Source: Secundilactobacillus angelensis
GTDB taxonomy: Bacteria > Bacillota > Bacilli > Lactobacillales > Lactobacillaceae
Direction of reading: 5' to 3'
NCBI RefSeq assembly: GCF_012641075.1
Contig: NZ_JAAXLJ010000008.1
Coordinates: 1 to 64,000, forward strand
DNA length: 64,000 nt
Positions 1-7,956 of the stretch are shown here, piece after piece (the first letter of the stretch is position 1; every line of letters starts with the position of its first letter). Both the position numbers and the translations under genes were made by a program. A model generated the notes under the pieces. The model ran no database searches. It saw only the letters and a program-made list of their open reading frames with translations, and was not told the origin of the DNA.

Positions 1-3000
1 GGCGTTAGTTGAATCGGTTGCTGCTGACGTTGCAGCATCACTAGCGGCAGTTGAATTGCTTGCCGCAGCGCTACTGTTGTTGGTAACGTTGCTGCCGGCA
101 ACAGCGGAGCTTAAATCATTTAATGACTTAACTGCATTACTTGCCGTCGTTGAAGCCGTATTGGCAGCAGTTGAAGCTTCTTTGGCAACACTATTAGCGG
201 AACTTACAGTTGCACTATCAGTTGTGCTCTCGGCAACACTGGCTGCGCTGGATGCTTTAGTTGCGGCATCACTGGCAGCTTTAGCTGCACTCGATGCAGT
301 TGAAGCTAAGTCACTGGCCGTGGAAGCAGCAGTACTTAAATCAGTGTCACTTGGATACTGGTTAGCCATGCTTGCGATGCTGTCAGCGGTTGAGCCGGTC
401 GAAGCTACGGCAGGACCCGTTGGTGCTGCGCTATCTGAAGCGGTGGATGCCGCAATGGAAGCGTTGGTTACATCATCCATCACATGCGCACTGTTAGCGC
501 TACTTAAAATGTCATTGATCTTGGCACCTTCATTAGCTGCCGCAGTCGATGCTTCTTGCGCTTTGCCCGCTTCAGTAGAAGCAACTACTGACGCTGAACT
601 TGCTGAAGCACTATTACCAACACTCGCATATGAACTGGCTGCACTGGCTGCACTGGAAGCGGCCGTAGATGCTGATGCGGCTGAAGTTGCAGCTGTGTTG
701 ATGGCTTCACTCACACTATTGATTGCGGTCTTAGCACTCGACAATGCGTCATCGTTTGGATAATTGCTTGCCATGCTAGCTACTGACGTTGCTGCAGTAC
801 CGGCGATACCGGACTGCGTGTCAACACCAGTTGAGGCAACACCGGCAGCTGAGGAGTTAACTCCGGCTGCACTGGCATCCTGACCCATGTGCCATTTATT
901 TACTGCACTCTCAGTGTTCGAAGCTGCGTTTGATTGATCAGTGGCAGTTTTAGCAGCATTATTTGCTGAAGCTAACGTGTTCTTAGTAACCGAGTCAATG
1001 ATAGTACTTGCTGTCGATAAGTCACCCTTTGCAATCGCTGAACTTAATGCAGAAGAAACATCTGTAATATCATTTACAGCCGCATTAGCGGTGTCCACAG
1101 CAGTACTTGCACTCGTTGCGTTAGAAGCTAAGCTCTTATTATCATTCGTAATATCAGAAGTTGCAGCTGCCGAATAGTCACTAATAGCGTTAGAAACATT
1201 CTGAGAAGCTGTTGCAATACTAGTACTTGCATCAGTAGCTGTTTTAACATCCGTTTTAGCAGTATTAAGAGCACTACTTAACGTATTTGTGTAAGTCCAA
1301 CCAGTAAATGCGTTGGAGTCACTGGCAACCGCAGCACTACCAGCGGTCACATCACTATTAGCGCCAAATGCTGTAGAACCTGTGGTAAAACCAGTCATTA
1401 AATCACTGACTGCTGAATAACTACCGGTAGCAATTGCAGTGCTCATGCTATTAACAGCATTTGTCATGTCAGTATAGCCTTTGCCTGCAGCTGTTGAAAC
1501 CACAGCAATACTGTCCAACTTGGTTTTAGCATCCGTGAGTAAAGCTGCAACTGACGCACTCGCTGAATAATTCTGAGCTGAAGTTGACAATGAATTGTAA
1601 TCAGCTAATGCGCTATTGTAATCATTGGAAACGGCAGTAGAAGCAGCCGATAAATTCTTAAGAGCTGCAGAAGCTGACGCTACTGAGATTGCGACTGTTG
1701 CTTTACTTGCCAAAGTGGAAGCTGTGGTGCTGAACTGAGCTGCGTAAACAGAATCTCCATTAAGTTGAGTAGCAGCAGTAGCCAAACTGGCCAACAAACC
1801 CTGCATTACAGACGCATTATTTGCTGTATCTGCTGACTTAATAGAATCCAATTGAGCTACGATTGTATCGTTATTACTTTGAGCAGCCCCATTTTCATTA
1901 CCTACCATTCCAACAGTATCGGACAGGCTACGAACTAGCCCAGAAAGAACCGTGCCACTTACAATATATCCACTCGCAGCGTTTTTGACACTTGCTAGGG
2001 ACTGAGAAGCATTAGACGCAGCATCACTCACTTTTCCCGCAACAGCCTGAGCAGAAGTGGCAGCACTGTTAGCAACAGAAACTGCACTGTCAATGGTGAT
2101 TCGATTAGTAGCACTTACTAAATTATTAGTAGCAGTTATTGTGGCTGTGCTTGCCGCAGTTGAAGCTGCATTAACATCTGTCAAGCCACTGTTAATGGAC
2201 GTATTTATATGAGTATACGTTGCAGGATTCCCATAGTCACCAGCTTGAATGTCTTTTTCAATAGAATCATAAAGCGCACTCAGACTTGTGCTCTGTGCCT
2301 GAACGGCTGTCAATGAAGCGTTTAAAGAAACCAGCGTGTCATTAACAGTCGAGTTTGCCGTGCTTAATTTTGCATCTGACTTGCCATAACTAGTTAAACC
2401 AGCACTAATCCCGCCCAGACTATCAGTTACTTTCTGAATTGCATCGCTTAAACTGTTGATTATTGTATTAACATTAGCGATTGCATTTTTAGCAGATAAA
2501 TCAGTCTGCAGTGCGGCATTTACTTTAGCAGCAGAGTTTGAAGCTGAAGAATACTTCGTGTAAGTGTCATTCATGGCCCCAGCTAAGGAATCAAGTGAAT
2601 TGGCATCCGTTAAAGCATTGATAAAGTTTGTCGCTTGAGTTCCCAAATCTTTCTTCGTTTGACCGGTAACTAATCCTGTTATTGAATCATTGATATCCTT
2701 ACCAGACGTCACTAACTTTGCAGCATTAGCACTTGCTGCATTCATGCTGCTTACTAAATTACTCAATAATGTCGATCCATTGCTATTGAAGTCAGCATTA
2801 GAAGTGTAATTGCCGGCAATAATCTTTCCAGCTTGCTGTGTTAACTTTGTATTAGTAGCACTGTAACTGTCAGCTAATGACGCAAAATCTAAAGTTGCTC
2901 CAACTTGGAGTCCATAAGAAGCATTGGGGCCACCAACATCGCCAATGACACTAGCATTGGAATTATAACTTGTCATAGCACTAGTCGCTGAGCTCAAATC

Positions 3001-4800
3001 ATTCAATGCAGATAACGCTGCGCCTAAGTCCTTCTTAGCTTGCGCAGAAGATACAGCTGTCGACGCGGAGCTGTATGCCAGCCCCATTGACAAGCTATCA
3101 TTGGTGACTGCAGTCATGATACTGTTCAATGCTGTAAGTACACTATTTACAGTGGCTAAACTACTACCACCTGCTGAAACGCTGGCAGCTAAAGTAGGCA
3201 ATGCGGCACTTAGTGATGGCCATGGAGCCATCCCAAAATCATAATCCGATTTAGCTGCTGAGGAGTTTTTTGCTTGAGCTGTAATTTTCTCAGCTGCTGT
3301 TGTGTATGCATTGCTTTCCAAAGTATTCAAAGTGCTAACCGCTGTACTACCAGCTGTACTTGCACTGCTCAATGAATCAATTTGATTCTGGAATGTTGTC
3401 GTATCAGAAATAATAATTGTTTTGTTAAACATTGATGACAATGTGTTAGAAATATCAACAGCTGAAGCATTTTCAGCAGATAATTTATTGTATACATCCG
3501 TCATTGAAGCAACCATATCTTTACCAATTAAATCCGGATAGGCTGTCAATCCTGCAACCATCCCGCTAGCTTCATTAGTCTGTGAGGTAAAAGACGATGC
3601 CGCAGCGGAAGCTACTGGCATAATGATATTAGCTAAAGAATTAATTTGCGTATCAGCTGTAAGATTTTGCTTTGACGCATCTGTAGCATAATCCGCAATA
3701 CTGTTCGAAAGCGAATTGAACTGATCCTGTAAATTCTGTATCTTTGTGGGATCAGTTTGCATATTAAGGCTAGTTAAAATATCCGATAAAGCGGCCGACA
3801 TTGAGCTAACAGAAGTAGCATAATCAGATAACGCTTGAGTAGTAACTCCGATATATTGATTGGGTGCTTTATAAAAAGCACCATAGGCTGCTTGAACATC
3901 CAAAAAAATACTTTGCAAGGCATCTTTAGATCCCGCAAAACCCTTTGAGGCAGCATAATATGCAGCCATACCTAAAGAATAATCGGCATTAATATTAGTA
4001 ATAGCATTACTTAGCAAAGCTAAATTATTAGTTGCCGCTGTTATTGAATCGGCCATTGCCTGCTGTGCCGGAGTCAATGAATCAGCCTTAACCGGTGGCG
4101 TCTTCAACACAACAGAATCTTTTCCACCAGAAAGAGTGCCGGTCGCTGAACCCGCATTTGTTCCATCACTAACATTTAACCCAGCACTAACACTGGTTTG
4201 ACCATCAGAGGTCGACGCACCACCATCGCTAGCGGAAAGTGCATCCGCACTGCCACTCTTCACAGCTTGCACCGTTGTTGGTGTGTCGGCATTATCGCTG
4301 ACACCTGCGCTGGTACTTTCCGTGGTGCTTGCCACAGTTGTTCCCGCAGATTCGGCAGCTTTAACGGCTGTGTTTTGAGCGTCATCTGAAGCTAATTCCT
4401 TAGTTGCTTTATCAGTGGATTCGTCAGCAACCTTAACGGAGATACTTGCATCGTCAGAAACCGCACTTGAAGAAACGCTACTTGGTGCAGTAACGCTGGT
4501 ATCGGCAGCCATACTGTTAGTCGTGGCTGCGGTGGCACTTTGCTGAAGCGTGTACGTATCAGTTTGCACCGATTGTCCTGCACTATCAGTTGTCGCCGTG
4601 GTATCTGGTGAATTGTTCTTAGTTGTAGCAACCGTATCGGCTTGAGCGGTATCGCCACCGTCGATCACGTATGCGCTGATACTGGTGAAAAACAATAAGA
4701 TGGCAGAGTACATCCATCTCTTACCAGCCTTAAACATCTTGTAATGGCGCTTTTCTTTCACGTCATCTTGTTTTTTTAAATTTCTGAATCTACTGCTCAT
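1..4800 (-). CDS. Giant Ser/Ala/Thr-rich surface adhesin with KxYKxGKxW-type signal (partial, 3' end outside window)
   Basis: One uninterrupted reading frame of 1600 codons runs from ATG at 4800 to the window edge. The SD GGGGGAG lies just upstream, 30 bp after the GtfB-like gene. The N-terminus is basic, with a degenerate KxYKxGKxW motif at residues 21-29 (Phe replaces Tyr) and a hydrophobic segment at about 30-46, as in long secreted or serine-rich glycoproteins of lactobacilli and streptococci. A Thr/Ser/Asp-rich linker follows to about residue 230. After it come alanine-, serine-, threonine- and asparagine-rich segments that look helical, almost without Cys. Near the visible end, units containing SMAS-x-YP recur 135 residues apart. 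The partner glycosyltransferase genes suggest that Ser/Thr are O-glycosylated and the protein acts at the cell surface in adhesion or aggregation (inference). The cell-wall anchor would lie outside the window and is not seen. Confidence 0.85.
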   Translation of the reverse strand, partial: MSSRFRNLKKQDDVKEKRHYKMFKAGKRWMYSAILLFFTSISAYVIDGGDTAQADTVATTKNNSPDTTATTDSAGQSVQTDTYTLQQSATAATTNSMAADTSVTAPSSVSSSAVSDDASISVKVADESTDKATKELASDDAQNTAVKAAESAGTTVASTTESTSAGVSDNADTPTTVQAVKSGSADALSASDGGASTSDGQTSVSAGLNVSDGTNAGSATGTLSGGKDSVVLKTPPVKADSLTPAQQAMADSITAATNNLALLSNAITNINADYSLGMAAYYAASKGFAGSKDALQSIFLDVQAAYGAFYKAPNQYIGVTTQALSDYATSVSSMSAALSDILTSLNMQTDPTKIQNLQDQFNSLSNSIADYATDASKQNLTADTQINSLANIIMPVASAAASSFTSQTNEASGMVAGLTAYPDLIGKDMVASMTDVYNKLSAENASAVDISNTLSSMFNKTIIISDTTTFQNQIDSLSSASTAGSTAVSTLNTLESNAYTTAAEKITAQAKNSSAAKSDYDFGMAPWPSLSAALPTLAASVSAGGSSLATVNSVLTALNSIMTAVTNDSLSMGLAYSSASTAVSSAQAKKDLGAALSALNDLSSATSAMTSYNSNASVIGDVGGPNASYGLQVGATLDFASLADSYSATNTKLTQQAGKIIAGNYTSNADFNSNGSTLLSNLVSSMNAASANAAKLVTSGKDINDSITGLVTGQTKKDLGTQATNFINALTDANSLDSLAGAMNDTYTKYSSASNSAAKVNAALQTDLSAKNAIANVNTIINSLSDAIQKVTDSLGGISAGLTSYGKSDAKLSTANSTVNDTLVSLNASLTAVQAQSTSLSALYDSIEKDIQAGDYGNPATYTHINTSINSGLTDVNAASTAASTATITATNNLVSATNRITIDSAVSVANSAATSAQAVAGKVSDAASNASQSLASVKNAASGYIVSGTVLSGLVRSLSDTVGMVGNENGAAQSNNDTIVAQLDSIKSADTANNASVMQGLLASLATAATQLNGDSVYAAQFSTTASTLASKATVAISVASASAALKNLSAASTAVSNDYNSALADYNSLSTSAQNYSASASVAALLTDAKTKLDSIAVVSTAAGKGYTDMTNAVNSMSTAIATGSYSAVSDLMTGFTTGSTAFGANSDVTAGSAAVASDSNAFTGWTYTNTLSSALNTAKTDVKTATDASTSIATASQNVSNAISDYSAAATSDITNDNKSLASNATSASTAVDTANAAVNDITDVSSALSSAIAKGDLSTASTIIDSVTKNTLASANNAAKTATDQSNAASNTESAVNKWHMGQDASAAGVNSSAAGVASTGVDTQSGIAGTAATSVASMASNYPNDDALSSAKTAINSVSEAINTAATSAASASTAASSAASAASSYASVGNSASASSASVVASTEAGKAQEASTAAANEGAKINDILSSANSAHVMDDVTNASIAASTASDSAAPTGPAVASTGSTADSIASMANQYPSDTDLSTAASTASDLASTASSAAKAASDAATKASSAASVAESTTDSATVSSANSVAKEASTAANTASTTASNAVKSLNDLSSAVAGSNVTNNSSAAASNSTAASDAATSAATDSTNA

Positions 4801-4830
4801 TTATAAACTCCCCCCTTGGGAAAACCGTGC

Positions 4831-5538
4831 CTAACTCATAATTAGATCTGCGTCATACTTTTTAACTTCATTACTTAAGAAATAGTCGAAAGCAGTCTGT
4901 TCACTATCGAACCACCGGTGCTGGCCATCGTAGTCCATGATTTCAAAACTGGTCTGAACGATTGGCCACTCATTGGGTCCCTTACCATCCAAATGTTGCC
5001 ACATGAATGATGATTGAGCACCAACCTTACCTTCACCGTTGTAAAAGGTGATGTGTGATAACCCACCAAACGTGGTGTAGTAACGGGTAGCTGACCGAAA
5101 GCCGCGCCAGTCCCAAATATCTGAAACCACGTTTTCTTCTCGTCGGTCAAGGTAATTTAACATGGACACCTGACCTAACGGCTGCTCACCGAATAAATCG
5201 ATATCGATCATGGTTCGACCGTAATCCACGCCGTCACGCTTCGCACGTGCTAACGCAAAATCAGTGCCTTCCAAATGATATCTGGTTTTATCGATTTCTG
5301 GATTGTACCGATAATGCACGATTTTTTCTGGCATATCGACTGTCCCTAGAAACACATCGTACATGTTGAGCAAATCGCCACTATCTAAACCGTAATCTTT
5401 TAAATGGGCGTGTTGGTTAGGAAAATAACCGCGCACCACAATTTTGGCTGGATTACCGGCATCCTTCTCTTTTTTCACCGCTTCAGCAATCGTTGGGTCC
5501 AAGTTAGGATTATTAGATTTGTCTACATATAATTTCAT
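4831..5538 (-). CDS. Short GtfB-like partner protein (DUF1975-type domain only)
   Basis: 235 residues; the ATG overlaps the stop of the preceding glycosyltransferase by 4 bp (ATGA), so the two are translationally coupled. The sequence resembles the beta-rich add-on domain of GtfA/GtfB-type adhesin glycosyltransferases: DIWDWRGFRSATRYY, then FGGLSHITFYN and an aromatic-rich C-terminal part. It stops at about the point where a full-length GtfB continues into its glycosyltransferase fold, and no EX7E or nucleotide-sugar motif is present. GtfB in the known two-protein complex is non-catalytic and helps GtfA bind the acceptor, so this may be a minimal acceptor-recognition subunit. A truncation by mutation is the alternative, but the next in-frame triplets after the stop lead straight into the adhesin RBS, so no remnant is visible. 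Family assignment is by motif reading only. Confidence 0.6.
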   Translation of the reverse strand: MKLYVDKSNNPNLDPTIAEAVKKEKDAGNPAKIVVRGYFPNQHAHLKDYGLDSGDLLNMYDVFLGTVDMPEKIVHYRYNPEIDKTRYHLEGTDFALARAKRDGVDYGRTMIDIDLFGEQPLGQVSMLNYLDRREENVVSDIWDWRGFRSATRYYTTFGGLSHITFYNGEGKVGAQSSFMWQHLDGKGPNEWPIVQTSFEIMDYDGQHRWFDSEQTAFDYFLSNEVKKYDADLIMS

Positions 5539-7490
5539 AACTGTCCCTCCAATTGCTTCATGCGTTTAAAGTACTTAACGGATTTCGGCCCGCGCCAAGT
5601 AATTTCATTAGCTCGTAGACCAAGCTGGAATTGCGTATCCATCTCGCCTTTATAGCCAACACCATAACGTGGCAGGTCAAAATGCTGCTTGTACAATTCT
5701 GGCCACTGTTTATTGGCATCATTGATCAATTGTTTCCAAGCATCCCAAACACTTTCTTCGTAGTAACGGGAGCTCAGCTCATAAGCCTGATCGGATAAGT
5801 CTTGCAGTTTCTTATCACTGCTGAAGACCTCATAGAACCGGTCAGCCATTTCCTTAACGAACAGGCTTTCCTCGCCCTGTGGTGCCCAGCGAGTTAAGTA
5901 ACCGTTCTTGCCGTGGACGACAAGGTCGTTAGGCCCGTAGTTCACGTCGGTGGAAATTGCCGGCTCACCGTTTGCCATGGCTTCCATCATGGAAATGTTG
6001 AACCCTTCCATGATTGAGGCTAAGGCGTAAACTTGGTGTCGGCGGTGAATCCGGTACAGTTCGTCGCGATCAGTAATGTAGTTGTGTAAGGTTACCACGT
6101 CGGACTCGATCCGGCGAACTTTGGTAATGTCATCGGTTGGCTTGTCGTTATCATCCAACATGGTTGGCTTATCTAATTTAAATTCTTCAAATAACTTTAA
6201 AAGATCCCGATTAGTTTGATTATTGTTGCTGCCATCAAAATAACCGTAGACGTCTAGGTGTGCATTCAATCCAGGATGTTCCCGATTTGCAATCATCAAT
6301 GCTTCAGTAACCGCGTTAATTCGCTTATCAGGTGCTCGACGCACAATCATTAACACAGAATGCGGATCCCGATCAGCCATTGGTACCCGATTCAAGTCTC
6401 GAATCGCTTGCGGCACCACCCCCACGGGAATCGTGAAGCCCTTAGCATCCGACTTATACCGCTTATTGACGTCTCGTCGCTGCTTGTTAGTAGCAGAAAC
6501 CACGGCGTTAAACCGATTAATGTTCATCAAATCGTATTCGTAGTTGTTGTTGGCATCCGTAGTCATCACGTCTCGGGTATCGGAAGCGTGCAGGTTATGC
6601 AAATGCAGCACCTTGTAAGCTGGCTGATCCATGTTGATCATGCCATCACTGGCACCACTGGACCGATCAGAAATGAAAACGTTAGGGGTTTTATCACTGA
6701 AGAAATCGTTGTTCAGATTATTTAAAAATTCCTTGGTGAGTTCATCAAAGGAATCCAAAATATACGTCAAGCCATTTGGCTTAACTAACCGATAGCCGGT
6801 AACGATAGCTTCGTCTTTAGGGGTTTCGAACTTACCTTCTTTAAACTCGTCACCATTTAACTCAGCGTTAGCTTTACGCTGTCCCTCAGCCTCAAAGAAC
6901 TTTCGCTTTCGCAGGTTAACTTCACTTGGTCGCAACGGCTTTTTACGTAAGAATTCTTCAATCACTGGCCGGCCATCTAAGTCCAAGTAAACATTGGTAT
7001 TCGGTGTCCCATCCGGATCAATGTATTGGGTTTTAGAAACAAACCCGCGAGTGTCGTAAAAGTCCACTTTATACAAATTACCGAAATGCTCGAACACTTC
7101 GGTAAAGGTTACAATATTATCATGTTTGGGGTCGGTGTGAATCCGCCCCATAAACTTTTGCTTGTCGTCATCCTCCCAGACTAAGGTCGTATCTGGGTGA
7201 TCCTTATCTTTTTCGAGAATAGCAGGTGTCCGGCCACCCCAGTCCACGTCTTCAGCGTGAACTGGCTGCTCTGGCACGTATTCCGTCTGAGCGTAATAAT
7301 CAAAAAGGTTGATCAGCTCAGCGTCATTTACGCCCCAAGCCAGAATATCCCGGTGACCTGTTTGGGTGTAGGTCCGGGTAACGATCTTAAACGATACCTG
7401 GTTTTTCCGAAATAGTAAGCCACGTTGCACTTGAGCATGTTCAATCCCAGAACCTTGCTCTGCAACCCGTTCATTAACAAAAAAATACAT
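5535..7490 (-). CDS. Adhesin O-glycosyltransferase, GtfA/TagE-like (GT4 fold)
   Basis: 651 residues from the ATG at 7490, which has a G-rich SD (GGGGGG) about 9 bp upstream; an ATG 45 bp further up lacks an SD. The N-terminal part contains a DUF1975-like beta domain (GNLYKVDFYDTRGF at about residues 135-150). The C-terminal half is a GT-B glycosyltransferase with the retaining GT4 EX7E motif in EGFNISMMEAMANGEP. Known homologs (GtfA of streptococcal serine-rich proteins, TagE5-type proteins of L. plantarum) transfer GlcNAc from UDP-GlcNAc to Ser/Thr of surface proteins in the cytoplasm. Position at the head of a three-gene unit ending in a Ser/Thr-rich adhesin supports that role. At 651 residues it is longer than the usual ~500. 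Poly(glycerol-phosphate) glucosylation is the main alternative. Confidence 0.75.
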   Translation of the reverse strand: MYFFVNERVAEQGSGIEHAQVQRGLLFRKNQVSFKIVTRTYTQTGHRDILAWGVNDAELINLFDYYAQTEYVPEQPVHAEDVDWGGRTPAILEKDKDHPDTTLVWEDDDKQKFMGRIHTDPKHDNIVTFTEVFEHFGNLYKVDFYDTRGFVSKTQYIDPDGTPNTNVYLDLDGRPVIEEFLRKKPLRPSEVNLRKRKFFEAEGQRKANAELNGDEFKEGKFETPKDEAIVTGYRLVKPNGLTYILDSFDELTKEFLNNLNNDFFSDKTPNVFISDRSSGASDGMINMDQPAYKVLHLHNLHASDTRDVMTTDANNNYEYDLMNINRFNAVVSATNKQRRDVNKRYKSDAKGFTIPVGVVPQAIRDLNRVPMADRDPHSVLMIVRRAPDKRINAVTEALMIANREHPGLNAHLDVYGYFDGSNNNQTNRDLLKLFEEFKLDKPTMLDDNDKPTDDITKVRRIESDVVTLHNYITDRDELYRIHRRHQVYALASIMEGFNISMMEAMANGEPAISTDVNYGPNDLVVHGKNGYLTRWAPQGEESLFVKEMADRFYEVFSSDKKLQDLSDQAYELSSRYYEESVWDAWKQLINDANKQWPELYKQHFDLPRYGVGYKGEMDTQFQLGLRANEITWRGPKSVKYFKRMKQLEGQL

Positions 7491-7902
7491 ATGATGTAAC
7501 CCCCCACATAGATGACCAAGGTCTCCGAAACCCATTACTTTTAAAGTCGACTATCATAAAAATAAGGCTTTGATCTCAATAATACATATCTAACCGTGAT
7601 TATACTAAAAGTAAGTGAAAAAAACACTATTATTGCACTTTTAATATATAATTTTAATTTTATTTAATTCTGATATTAGTTGTTTTCATCAATTTAACTC
7701 ACTTATGCTATGGAACAAATCATGTAACCAGTTCTATTCCTTATTATAGCGCTAAAAAACGCCAATGATTAGTTTCAATCATGACCAAAATAAATAAAAT
7801 CTATCGTTTTCTCTTTGGATAACCATAATAGTTTATCCATGCATTAAAAGCAACTAAAATAAGCAAAATTCCACAAAAAGTCATTAATCTCAACTTATGC
7901 TT
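7491..7902. other. AT-rich gene-free spacer between the adhesin locus and uvrA
   Basis: About 410 bp without a convincing coding frame. It is markedly AT-rich, holds the likely promoter of the gtf-adhesin unit at its left end, and ends at the uvrA terminator hairpin. I see no tRNA, repeat or insertion-sequence end in it. Confidence 0.6.
7599..7627 (-). promoter_or_regulatory. Candidate promoter of the gtf-adhesin unit
   Basis: A perfect -10 hexamer TATAAT reads on the minus strand at 7604-7599, about 110 bp upstream of the gtfA-like ATG. The -35 region 17 bp upstream is a poor match (GTGTTT) in a T-rich tract. Assigned on the -10 and position only. Confidence 0.35.
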
Positions 7903-7951
7903 ACAACAAAGGCTTCATTTCAAGTCACGCTTGAAATGAAGCCTTTGTTGT
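7903..7951. terminator. Terminator hairpin after uvrA
   Basis: A perfect 22-bp inverted repeat with a 5-base loop (tcacg), 5 bp past the uvrA stop. T-rich sequence follows on the plus side; the minus-side U tract is weak, so it may act mainly as a strong hairpin at the mRNA 3' end. Confidence 0.75.
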
Positions 7952-7956
7952 AATCC

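Noticed and set aside
300-830. Repeats that could suggest a CRISPR array
   Set aside because: The repeats are coding, long-period (405 bp) and imperfect; there are no short identical repeats with unique spacers.
56-1177. Plus-strand frames of 235 and 78 residues rich in Ala/Leu
   Set aside because: They are antisense shadows of the Ser/Ala/Thr-rich adhesin frame; composition mirrors its codons and there are no RBS or domains.
3774-4658. Small frames on both strands (60, 63 and 88 residues) within the adhesin
   Set aside because: All lie in other frames of the uninterrupted 1600-codon adhesin and show no family motifs.
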